Shown: in pieces, positions 25,344 to 36,277 of the stretch | How the letters are laid out: each line of letters opens with the position of its first letter | Position numbering within the stretch: the first letter of the stretch is position 1 | Made by a program: the position numbers and the translations under genes | The notes under the pieces: generated by a model | The model's input: only the letters and a program-made list of their open reading frames with translations | Databases searched by the model: none | What the model was told of the DNA's origin: nothing | Assembly: GCA_022606135.1 (NCBI GenBank) | Contig: JABYQN010000001.1 | Span: 682,001-746,000 of the forward strand | DNA length: 64,000 bases | Origin: Fomes fomentarius | Lineage: Eukaryota; Basidiomycota; Agaricomycetes; Polyporales; Polyporaceae | Reading direction: 5' to 3'

Positions 25344-26039
25344 CGTGCAAGGCTATGTCGAGGGGGAAACAACTGGATGTGTTTGAGATTTGTCTCTGCT
25401 GGCTTGGGCTCGACTCTAGCCTCTACTTATGGTGTTTCGAAGTCGATTGCCTGGAGACTTCGTGACCAAGGAGTCTCTCTCCCGGCGGTCCGAGTGGTCC
25501 GCCCCGCATCGTCGAAGCCTCAGCAGCTTTAATTTTGCGCCACGCACACGTCGGGGAACACACCCATCGACAATAAAGTCTCGCACAGCTTGAAGACGCT
25601 CCTGGACGCAATCAAGAAAATGATAGATGGATAAAGCGTGAACATCAGCACTCATCCCTCAGGGATGATCCCGGAGTGTCAGCCTGTAGCTAGCTGCCTG
25701 TAGGCAGCGCATCCAGTGCGCCTGAGGCCTGAGTTTCGAGACGAGCGATGGCAAAACTTCCCGCCTCTGCAGACGATCAGCCAGAATGGATACGGGTCCC
25801 ATGAGCATTGACAATGAGAAGAGCGGGCAGAGACTATTAAAGTACTACTTATGGGGCTTCGACGTCGATTGAACGACCGCTAAGTTTCACGCGGCAGCCA
25901 TTTTCTAACTCCGCCAACTGCGACTTCTCCCTGCATTCCGCGCACCACGACCGTCCCTTCCATCCCAACCACCGCTTCCCGCTGTTTTCCCCAGCCTCTG
26001 ACGATCTTCTACCCTACCACGCTTATTTGATCACTAGAC
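25344..26039. other. Intergenic with a short repeated motif
   Basis: Divergent region between the mutarotase and the Rab gene. A 28-nt motif at about 25422-25449 (TCTACTTATGGTGTTTCGAA...) recurs with a few mismatches at about 25845-25872. Nothing else recognised. Confidence 0.45.
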
Positions 26040-27183
<1,144 letters not shown>

Positions 27184-27831
27184 GCGCGTTACCCTCGGGT
27201 GGTATTGGGTGTGATGTGGATAATGGGCGTCGGGGAGGGAGCTCTGGCTGAATGGGTTCGTGCTCCGTGTAGCTTAGTGAGGCTAGTCTGCACGAGACTT
27301 GGAGGGGCCCTTCCGCATACCAATCCTCCACTGTGCATGCCATGATGCATACGTTTACATATGTGCCTGTGTTGTAATTATTTCTTTGTTTTACTTCCTC
27401 CTCGCTTGTTCTAGGGTTGGCTCTGACTCTGCCTGGTCATGGTGTGCGGCGGCGGCGGTGGTGGTATATGCTCCCTTGTTGTTTGTCCCTTCTTAATGTA
27501 CATATCACGAACACGATGTCGCTCACGCACAAGATCGATATCACGGACTGTGAGGTGTTGGCTGTCGTACGTATCAATCTCGACCTTGGTCCTTGACGAA
27601 CACCTGGCAGGTGGTACGCACTCCGTTTGTTCATTGCCAACAAACATGAGGCATATTTTCTCGGGATCGAGTGAGTTGATGTAGTACCACATTGCCAAAA
27701 CGCGTTGCAAAACCTTGCAAACCCGATTCAAGTCACGTCGATCGCGAGCGACTACGTACTTGGAGTCACGAACTCAAATCTATGACTCTACATTGGCAAA
27801 CAGCGATTCGTTCCTGTACCACCACCGTACT
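27184..27831. other. Intergenic between convergent genes
   Basis: The minus strand has an open stretch at about 27731-27414 (ending in a KVEIDTYDSQ...DIVRERHR-type segment), just downstream of the minus-strand gene; it may be an extra 3' exon of that gene but no in-phase join is evident. Confidence 0.35.
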
Positions 27832-28684
27832 TCAGCGGCGCTGCTGAGTCTGCTCCCTGATGGACTTTCGCAGCTGGGTAATTTCCTGCAGGCAAGAATG
27901 TCGAGATATATACAGTACGTCAGCAGCGGCTCAACACAATGAACAGAGACAGCAAGATGCTAGCTGAAGCATCGCCGACGAACCTCGCGTTCATGATCCA
28001 TATAGACTGGAATCCGGATGGCGCCGCTCGCGGCGACTCCGAACTGCATATCTTCACGGCGGAAGCCCACTTTCGCGCGGGTCTCGTCGTCGGGAAGCAG
28101 ACGGTTTGAGGCGTCGATGAAGGTTGCTATAGCCAGCTCGTCTTGCGCGGTAGGCTTGATCATGTGGCCCCGCTGATACTTCCTGAAGGCACCGGTCTGG
28201 ATGAAGAGAAATATCAGATACATGGACAACTGCCTCGGATCTACCTCGACCTTGAGAGCTGTGAAGCGTTAGTATACGTATATCTGTACGTGACATATCA
28301 CGGTCAGAAGAACCTCAATCACGCACTCGACAGCATCTCTAGTCTGGTCCGAAGCTCGGGAGGGGCGGCCCTGCGCGTACGCCGAAAGCAGCATATGTAT
28401 CTGTGGAACAACTCGATCTCATGCATCGCACGGGCCATCTCCTCGGTTTCGCGGTATGCATCTTCATCGTCCTCTTCATCCTCTTTCCCTCCTTCCTCCT
28501 CCGAGTCTTCTTCTTCTTCCACCTCCACGTCGTCGCTCTTGTCAGGGCCGCCGTCGGATGTGCTAGAGCGTGTGCTTGTAATGGGCAATGTCAGGTCATC
28601 GAAGACGTTCCCGTGACCTTCTAGATATCTTCTCATGATGTTTGTAGGGACGATGAAGCCGGTGATGTAGAGGTTCCGGGCCAT
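27832..28684 (-). CDS. Unrecognised acidic protein; intact paralogue of the 7.8-9.0 kb pseudogene
   Basis: Three exons 28684-28327, 28258-27984 and 27885-27832 join exactly in phase to 228 residues. The first intron has a textbook branch site (TACTAAC) before CTTCACAG. The N-terminus reads MARNLYITGFIVPTNIMRRYLEG, followed by a serine/threonine stretch and a strongly acidic tract (DVEVEEEEDSEEEGG), then HRYICCFRRTRRAAPP, a hydrophobic SMYLIFLFIQT and GFRREDMQFGVAASGAIRIPVY, ending EITQLRKSIREQTQQRR. No known domain is recognised; no signal peptide. Shared splice sites with the decayed copy at 7.8 kb show this is a gene family, not a chance frame. Confidence 0.65.
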
Positions 28685-31072
28685 GACTTCGTTTCAGCCA
28701 GAGAGTCGAACGTAGAATCCGGTCAAGAAAGGGAGAGGGGTCGGCGAAGGGACTTGGATGGACTGAGATTCTCTTCCTGGGGAGGTCAAAGAGTCGGCAG
28801 TTCGTCCGAGCGAACCCTGGACCAACTAATCAGATATATGGAGGACCTTTCCAAGAGGATGGTGAACGTTGACGCCGGAGGATCGCATTTTGTCAGATCG
28901 GACAATCAATATTGCAAGCGGAGGGGACAAAGGACATCAAATATTGAAGTATTTAGATAATGGCCATGACTCGGACCCGAATGACCCTCTCCCTTCTGAC
29001 CATGAGGAGGCGATACGCGTTCAGAATCTACGCGCGATGACTTAGAGGCGGGCAATATGACAATCGACTCTACTCGTCTGGGTAAGTCACTACTGCACAA
29101 CGGATCCATATATGGTCGGCCCTTGCTGTCTGTGAGCTCGAGTAGTCTAAGGACTTCGACCCACGGGGGGTGGACGCCGACAGTGTGAAGACATCGATAT
29201 CGTGCGTGCGGTCATCGAGGAAGCCCCTCTCTTCCCTCTCTTCCTAGGGATTGACTCTACAGCCAAATCCAAAGTGGCATTCGGCACCGGAAACCCTTCT
29301 GGACCAATCGGCGCCGTGCGCACCACCCAGGTGGCATCCTACTATTAGGGTTGCCTGAGACCAGCATTCGGGGATGCAGGAGTCCCTGAGACGATGAGGC
29401 AGGAGCGCGGAGCTGCACTTCGGGTACTTTCAGGGTACTTTCAACTTTCCGAGCCGCCCAAACTCTTGGTTGTGATTCCGTGTCACTGGTTGACCGTACC
29501 AGATTAGAGGAGTTCGGGGGGGAACCCGCTATAACGCCAAGGGAGAATCATGGAACCTACTCCACTAGCACTTGCACAGTCGGGGTACCATGCTTGCATA
29601 TACTATACTGATACGTCGTGACGGGTTGACAATGACAGTGGGAGGGAATGGAAGCCGCCTCGTGGCATGTCTTCCTGTACAAACCCGCCTGTGTGATGAG
29701 TCAGAATGATTTGACTAGCTACTCACGAACTGTGGCGCTTTCCATGAGTGACACTCATTCCGAGTGAGCCTGATATGATGGTCCTAGCGCCGGCGCCGAC
29801 AATGGTCATCATCAAACCGAATCAAGCCGCACGCCAAATAACCACAGAGCGCTATCCAGAATTTCGATGGTCAAGATGGCAGATGTTGCACCGGAAACGA
29901 GCAGGAAGACAATAGATCAGGGATTGAAGCGGTTCCAGTGATAGTAAGGTTCAGCGCGTGAATTTTGCCCCACGAATGGCTAGATGCTTCACTAGATGTG
30001 TGGTACTAGTAGGTGAAGGAGAGCGAGCAGAAGGCCGGCAGTGACATGCGTTGAGGACTATGACGACGAGGGCCACGAGGATTATTCGGTTATGGCGGCC
30101 AGTAGTGTTCTCCATCATGTTCGTCTGGGGCTAAGGCGGAGGGAGAAGGTGATGCGCGTCGGCCCCGACCACAGGCTCCAGTACTACTTGCGTCGACTTG
30201 CCGCAACGAAGAAGAGAAATAGCTCGCCGCTAGCTCATCTTGTGAACATATCGCCTCGAATTGTATGTGGTGATAGCCACTCAGAGCATGCCCGGGCCGA
30301 GAGGGACTCAACGCCTCCCAGCGATATGAATATAAATGATGACTAAATACCCGTTGCAAAGACGCAGCGAGTATGGGCGGTGCCAAACATTGCGGCATAT
30401 GGCATCCCGAAAGACGATAGATTTAGGATAGCTTGAACGACTTGCGAAGCGGTTGTTCGGTACCCTTGGTCTGAGCATCGCGGCTGTCGAGGCGTTGACT
30501 TGACACCGGCACAAGTGGAGTCAATGATCGTGCCGGCCGAAACCCTGCCGCGGAAATCAATGTCACAGAAACGGCCCAGGATATCTCATGAGTGTTCTCA
30601 GAGCCATTGAAACGTATGAGCAGAGGCTCCACGTGGGACAGAGTACAGGCTGAGAATAGATGATGATGATATGAGCGAGGATCTTGAATTTGGTTCACAA
30701 CCTTGAAGAGACACTAACCCACAGGCACTATGCGGTACCACAGTATCTTGTCTTGCAATTTTGCATTGTGCTCCAGCAGTGAGTAGTCGTTGGATTTCGG
30801 TAGCAGACTTCACTGCTGCGACAGCCGATATACTTTCAGGGACGCATAGAACAGTGGGATTGCTTCGGACCTTGAAGTCGAGAACTGTATTGCACAGGGG
30901 TACTATCGTATGCGAGCCGACCATGTGTACGGAGAGCTTGTCCGATGAAATTCTGTCAGTTATGGACAATGATCCCAATGGTAAGCCATGCGTACTTTGT
31001 CATACTGTCTACGCCAACTGTTGAGGCAGTGCGGCCGGCAGGGACTAGAGTTCTCACCCCTCAGACGAAGCG

Positions 31073-31079
31073 TATATAA
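31073..31079 (+). promoter_or_regulatory. TATA box of first eight-cysteine gene
   Basis: TATATAA about 170 bp before the ATG at 31250; the second paralogue has the same GTATATAAG context. Confidence 0.6.
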
Positions 31080-31102
31080 GACTCGACGATCGAGGGCAAA
31101 GA

Positions 31103-31138
31103 CAGCAGCAGCATTCGCAGCAGCATTCGCAGCAGCAG
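31103..31138 (+). repeat. CAG-rich simple repeat in the 5' leader
   Basis: Imperfect tandem GCAGCAGCATTC units between the TATA box and the ATG of the first eight-cysteine gene. The second paralogue has only a remnant (CATCAGCAGCC). Confidence 0.7.
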
Positions 31139-31249
31139 TGTAGCAGTACTATCGCACGAACGCAAGAACGTGAGCGGCCACCGTCTTTCGTGACGGTTAC
31201 TCAGTATCATGATTCAATACTCACCCCTCACTTGACCAGTCTTCAAACC

Positions 31250-31882
31250 ATGCGCTTCACCACTCTCTTCGCCGTCGTCGCCCTCGCTGTAGCTCAAGCC
31301 AGTGTAGTCAGTGCGACCACGGTCACCAAACGCGACGGTTCGGACACGAATCTCCAAACCTGCTCCACCATCGATGGGTCCTCCTGTGGCGCGGATAGCG
31401 TGTGCGTTGCGGCGCCGAACTCAGTCGTCCCTACCCTAGGTGTGAGTGACTGCCAATAACCACGATTACGAGCATGTATGCTCACATGTGATCACAATCG
31501 TAGCTCTGCAAGGCAACTGGGCTCGAAGACCCGGTGAGTGCTTTACTCCACGGTGTTATAGAGAGTTACACTCACACTACTCACCATACAGACTTTCGAC
31601 GCAGCCCTCGAAGCCCTTGCCGTAGCATGCCCTGCCAATTGCGTCGTGCCGGCCCTCGTGTGTACGACTATCAACACCCTCGAGAGCACACTCACGAGCA
31701 CGATCGCAAGCGTGCCACTCTTCGGGACACTTCTTGCCACCCTTTTGGACACTCTCATCCAGACGGGTATCAATCAAGTGAGTATCGATCAACGGGCAGT
31801 CCATTTACCTCATTTGACTTCGGTTACCTTACTCCCACGTAAGGTCTGCATGATCGCCCCGAGCGGCGGCCTTGGCCTTTGA
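31250..31882 (+). CDS. Secreted eight-cysteine protein, copy 1
   Basis: Four exons 31250-31441, 31504-31533, 31592-31777 and 31844-31882 give 148 residues. The signal peptide is MRFTTLFAVVALAVAQASVVSA; a KR dipeptide at about residues 26-27 could be a Kex2 site. The mature part has eight cysteines (CSTIDGSSC, SVC, LC, ACPANC, LVC, VC) and a hydrophobic stretch between the last two. There is no CC doublet, so it is not a hydrophobin. It resembles generic fungal small secreted proteins; role unknown. All exon phases are zero. Paralogue at 33484-34123 has the same exon plan and length. Confidence 0.85.
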
Positions 31883-32302
31883 AAGACTCGCACAGTCCAC
31901 ACATCAGTTGTCCAAGTTGTTGAGAGAAGAATGAGTGGGAGTTGGAGACTGGCCGGTAATCTTGACGGTCATCGCTGAGATGCCTATGTAGTCACGAGGT
32001 TGGCAATTGACCCGATTGAAACATGATCTCATCATGAAGACTGTCAAAGTGTAGTGTGCCACTCTATTCGTTAATTACATTCAGAAGCACATGTGAGAGC
32101 GAGTGACTGTGCCTACCAAAGTTGAAGGACCATCTATCCAGCGCCCATCAGTAGATTCATGTAAGGATTTGGGTGAGCCTTGAAGCGTCTCAAGTGCGTT
32201 TGAACCCCTTTATAGCGGTGAGCAACACAGACGTAGCGACACAAGTATCGAGTCGGAAGTAAGACTAGAGTATCATAAGCGCCAGTGCGAGCAATATCCG
32301 AG

Positions 32303-32316
32303 AACCCTAACCCTAA
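32303..32316. repeat. Short interstitial telomere-like repeat
   Basis: AACCCTAACCCTAA, about two units of the fungal telomere repeat, inside intergenic DNA. Confidence 0.6.
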
Positions 32317-33332
32317 ATATCCATTCCTTACAATTCACCCCCATCGTCTGCCTAGAGGATACTACTGAGTATACCGCGGTGGAACCTGTGATACCGCTTG
32401 CTTGTGGGTAATATATGAGCTGTGTTTTAATCTTTGTCGCCTTGCATCGGTGATAGGCAGTGGGCTGGTCACTTCGAGCGGAATGTCATCTGTGACGTTG
32501 TGCTTGAACGTGATGTCGATGAGGATCTCGAAAATGTGCATGAGGAATGAAACGCGCAAATCCTAAGAATAAGATCAGTCTGCTTTGTAGAGATCAGTCG
32601 GAGATAGAGGGCATTGCACATCGTCATCGACGATAGTACTTGAATGATTGCTGAGCATATCGATCCAATCTGCAGTCTTTAGACAGCTTCGCAAAGATTC
32701 TCGATTAGGTAGCGACATCCGTCAACCGAGTGCGAGTGACGGGTCTCTGGAATGCTAATATTGACAGGAGGAAGGGATGATCATCCTGACAATGGCAGGA
32801 GGAAACTTGAACGATTACACTTCGGGACATCTTGGTCTGAGCGTCGCAGTTGTCGCGAACATGGGTCTGCTTTCGCAGTCTTTGGCCCGCCATGAGCCGC
32901 TGAAGGGCCTGCACAAATCACGTCTCGATTTGTGGATCCTAAGTGATGGAACGAAGGTAGGTAGTAGGATGGTTCTCCTCGTTGCGCGGCAGTAACGCGG
33001 ATGATCACCCAGATGCGATGCATCCTTGATGCTACAGAATGTTACACCAGTCGAATCTTCGCCATCAGTACATTCTCGAAGGTAAACCCCACCTCTATTT
33101 CAGTGTCATTGCAACTGAACTCGATGATTTCGGGTATATACATTGCTATAGCGTCCTTGCTTTGGAAGGGTTTGAAGTTTGACAGTGGTTCAAGGTTGAG
33201 GTTGGCGTACTGACCTGACGTGAGACGGTACCAATCACCAGTCGGGCCCGAACAGCGGCTTCACGGAGATACGATTGGGCATGAGAGGGACGCATTTATG
33301 ACACCTGATATTATCACCGCTGAAAGAAAAAG

Positions 33333-33339
33333 TATATAA
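33333..33339 (+). promoter_or_regulatory. TATA box of second eight-cysteine gene
   Basis: TATATAA in GTATATAAG context, about 145 bp before the ATG at 33484, at the same relative place as in copy 1. Confidence 0.6.
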
Positions 33340-33483
33340 GCCTCAGGAAACGAGAGCAAAGACATCAGCAGCCTCCTCACTTAGCTAGCTATCAACAACA
33401 TCGAACAAGAAAGTGAGCGACCACTGCCCCAGTCCTTATACCCCTTGGCCACTCACCTCACCACCTCTTCCCAGCCATTCACA

Positions 33484-34123
33484 ATGCGTTTCACTACTCT
33501 CTTCAGCGTCGTCGCCCTCGCCACCGTCGTTCAGGCCACCGTCGCTACTGCTGGCGCGGTGGCGAAGGGCGACGAAGTGGGCGCGAAGTACGAAGTCTGT
33601 ACCACGGCGAACGCGTCCTCCTGTGGTACGGGCAGCGAGTGCGTCACAGCGCCGAACTCGTTCGTTCCGACCCTTGCCATTGGTGTAAGTGGCTATGAGC
33701 GATAACAGGAACACAGGGTTCATACTTACCTTGTATCCTCCTCGCATAGCTCTGCAAGCCGGCCGGGAATGAGGATCCGGTAAGTACAAGCTACCAGCGA
33801 TTACGAGGCTAGGCACTCGGCGGAATCTGATCATTTCACACTATAGGCTTTCAATGCGACCCTCGTAGCATTGGCTGCCTCGTGCCCCACGCCTGCAAAC
33901 TGTGCTCATGCGCCAGGGGTGCCATTGGCGTGTCAGATCACGGCGACTGTTTTCAACGCGCTCAGTGCTTCGATTCCGCCGCCGGCAGGAAGTATTTTGG
34001 GCACGATCGGAGACGGGATTACTTCCATCTTCACTGCGGTAAGTGTGTACAAGGGTAGGAAATCCACTTCGTTTAGCTGATATCTCCTCTTGCATTCAGG
34101 TGTGTTTGCTGCCGGGCATGTGA
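33484..34123 (+). CDS. Secreted eight-cysteine protein, copy 2
   Basis: Four exons 33484-33684, 33750-33779, 33847-34038 and 34100-34123, all phase 0, 148 residues. Signal peptide MRFTTLFSVVALATVVQATVATA. It shares with copy 1 the segment C..AN/D-x-SSCG...VC/EC.TAPNSFVPTL, the 30-nt second exon (LCKPAGNEDP against LCKATGLEDP) and the spacing of all eight cysteines. The region between cysteines 5 and 8 is more diverged (PTPANCAHAPGVPLACQ). Same strand as copy 1, about 1.6 kb downstream: a tandem duplication that includes the promoter. Function unknown; a secreted effector or wall protein is only inference. Confidence 0.85.
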
Positions 34124-34319
34124 AGGATGATACCGAGTCATCTGGCTTATGGTGTTTCATCGTCTGCCTGACTATTAGCGAGGAGTAATCGAGAGACGGA
34201 TACGGGGATGACAGTTGATCGAACGATGTACTGTGAATTTGTTGCAGTCAGTATATTGATAATCGGTTCTATCTAACATGTCAGCAAGACGCGCGAGGGT
34301 TCAAAGTCATAGGCACGTG

Positions 34320-34332
34320 AACTCTCTACTCG
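34320..34332 (+). repeat. Left target-site duplication of the retroposon
   Basis: AACTCTCTACTCG, repeated exactly at 34760-34772 after the poly(A) tract. Confidence 0.85.
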
Positions 34333-34759
34333 GTGGCGGGGTCACGGTGCCCACGCGTAGCCCGTCACTGCGGTGTCCCGACTTGAACCCGTGAGTTTAA
34401 AAGGTCACCGCCCTGCCTTGCGACCCCACCACATCTGCGTCCTCTCTCGACGGCTGCCCCTCACACCGAGCGCGCATATGCACTTACGTACCATGTCCAT
34501 TCACGTCATCTGTCTCTCTCCTACTGTACATATTGTATGTCCCTTTCTCCCGGCTACTGACTATTTACTATACCTTACAATCGCCATGCTAATGGCTCCG
34601 CACCTGCCGCGGTCTCATTCCTCACTCCCCTCCCTACGCTTAGAGTATCCCCCGTACGTCCTGTGCATGCAGCCTGTCGAAATGTGGTGTCTTGCCTACC
34701 ATAGGGCCCGGCCCTCCAGGGCAATAAACTAGGATTCCAAAAAAAAAAAAAAAAAAAAA
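34333..34759 (+). mobile_element. Retroposed sequence (SINE or processed transcript) with poly(A) tail
   Basis: 427 bp between two copies of a 13-bp direct repeat. It ends in about 22 A residues (from 34739), 11 nt after an AATAAA signal at 34723-34728. Its first 100 nt can fold: 34333-34345 (GTGGCGGGGTCAC) pairs 11 of 13 positions with 34420-34432, and GCGGTG at 34370-34375 pairs with CACCGC at 34406-34411. No RNA polymerase III A and B boxes in the right order were found, so it may be a retroposed polymerase II or structured RNA rather than a tRNA-derived SINE. An open frame at 34373-34732 has no recognised content. Confidence 0.85.
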
Positions 34760-34772
34760 AACTCTCTACTCG
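34760..34772 (+). repeat. Right target-site duplication of the retroposon
   Basis: AACTCTCTACTCG immediately after the A tract. Confidence 0.85.
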
Positions 34773-35090
34773 CCGCGATACGGTTGAAAGGAAGAACATA
34801 ATGCTTGACAATGTGTGAGAGGGACGAAACAATCAACCCTTGTGCGCGATGCTCATAGAGGGCGCAATCGATCGTGAGGTCTAGGATAGCCCTTGCCGCT
34901 AGGATAATGTTACCGTAGCATGCTAATAGATCTAAATGATGTAGATTCAGCATAATCATGACGTGTGAAGTGCCATCGGAGCTATTATTGACCTCACCTA
35001 CGTTTGTGTAGGCACGCTTGTGACGTCGTCATTCAGCGTATCCAGATCAATGGCTAGTATACATCATACAAAAACCGCATTACTTCACTT

Positions 35091-36063
35091 CTACAGATCG
35101 AATTCGAAGTCAGAGTCGGAGTCATCCTTCTTTCCCCGGACATTCTTGGGAGCCTTCGCATTCGTTTGGGTACTTGCTGATGGCCGCCGGGACGACGGTT
35201 CATCGTCATCCAGGTCATCGATGTCTGAGTTGTCAGAGTCGTCTTCCTTTGGCAATCTGCGCACCTGCGGAATGATTGCGCCCGCAAGGATGAGGACCGC
35301 CTCCAGCTCTGCACAGTGACTAAGGGTGAGCGGCGCAGCACCTAAGATGGATCAGCATATCGTACCTTCGATCCGTCTCTCGCGATCTGCGCCCCAAGAG
35401 ACAAGCTGATTCAGCACCTCACCCCTGCGGTAGATGATGAACATGGGTAGGCGAGAGTCGGGGAGGTTGGGTATGCACTTGTCGCCAACGATCGAGACGA
35501 ACTTGGTGTGTGGATGACGTTGTGCGAGAACGGGAACCTGCTCGGCAGCACGGTCGCTGTGTGGTATCCTGCAAAAGCGGATCAGCGACTTCAGGGTCAG
35601 ACATTTATTGTGTAGGGGACCCACCCGTCCTTATACAGGAATACAACCACGCCTGTACCCTTGTCCTGCTCGTCGCCTTCTTCGCGGACCTTGCTGGCCT
35701 CTGTTACCTCCCGAGTGTAGTCCTCTCGAGAGATAGGGTACACCCGTCCGAAGCGAGCCAACTCAAGCTTGCGCGCTTCCTGCAATCGTCTCCGTCTCAG
35801 TACTTCCAGTATCCGTTCGGTTTCATCATCGGGTGCTTCAGCGGCGAGTTCCCTGAGTTGTGCGGCTGAATAATTGGCATATCTCTCCTCGATGGAAGGA
35901 GAAGGAGGAGGAGATGGCGTTCGCGGAGTCGGTGGTTTCGGAGGGAGGATACCGTGCCTCCGTAGGGCGTCGTTGCTGCCTCCGATTGTTTTGAGATTCA
36001 CAATACAGGTTACGAGGTCTGAGCAACCCACAATTCGGTGTCTTCGTTCGCATTGACAGCCAT
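35091..36063 (-). CDS. Phosducin-like protein (PLP2/PDCL3 type)
   Basis: Four exons. ATG at 36063; the first 32-nt exon gives MAVNANEDTE and, joined through a GTGGGT donor, FNDALRRHGILPPK, the exact start expected for this family. The middle carries SIEERYANYSAAQLRELAAE and the thioredoxin-fold part VVVFLYKDGIPHSDRAAEQ...VSIVGDKCIPNLPDSRLPMFIIYRRGEV. After an intron comes ELEAVLILAGAI, then an acidic tail ending DSDSDFEFDL at TAG 35091-35093. PLP2-type proteins assist the CCT chaperonin in folding actin and tubulin. The thioredoxin-like domain lacks a CxxC active site, as in the family. It diverges from the Dicer-like gene with 214 bp between starts. Confidence 0.92.
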
Positions 36064-36277
36064 GATTGTCTAACAATGTGTTGGTGTGCAGAGGTCAGTG
36101 GAAAGTTTGGACCATTCGCGAAGCGCCTTTTGTGTTCCGGCTACCGCAGCGGCCCGCAGCTGCTTAACACTGCGTTGCCCCTTGACCACGAACTGCCATC
36201 TTCGACCACTTCACCTTTCTTGGCTATCCTATATGTATCACTAGGTTCCTCTCTTTTACCTGTACTCTTACACGACC

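Larger units (their letters stand above)
28685..31249. other. Gene-poor region
   Basis: No convincing gene. About 28.7-28.96 kb matches the upstream flank of the pseudogene at 7.6 kb. Around 30.4-31.0 kb short segments resemble 32.4-33.2 kb (for example CTTGGTCTGAGC followed by TCGC), so the secreted-protein duplication includes upstream DNA. An open stretch at 30761-31024 (and its antisense) has no identity I can support. Confidence 0.4.
31883..33483. other. Spacer between tandem secreted-protein genes
   Basis: No gene recognised. Holds a short telomere-like run at 32303-32316 and DNA resembling the 30.4-31.0 kb region. The promoter of copy 2 is at its right end. Confidence 0.45.

Noticed and set aside
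31103..31138. CRISPR-like short repeats
   Set aside because: A CAG-rich simple repeat in a eukaryotic 5' leader, with no spacers.
31250..34123. Hydrophobin assignment for the eight-cysteine pair
   Set aside because: Eight cysteines are present but without the two CC doublets and with wrong spacing.
34333..34432. tRNA-Lys-like loop (CTTTTAA) and B-box-like GGTTCAAGTC on the reverse strand of the retroposon head
   Set aside because: T-stem and anticodon stem do not pair and the strand is opposite to the A-tail, so a tRNA-derived origin is not supported.
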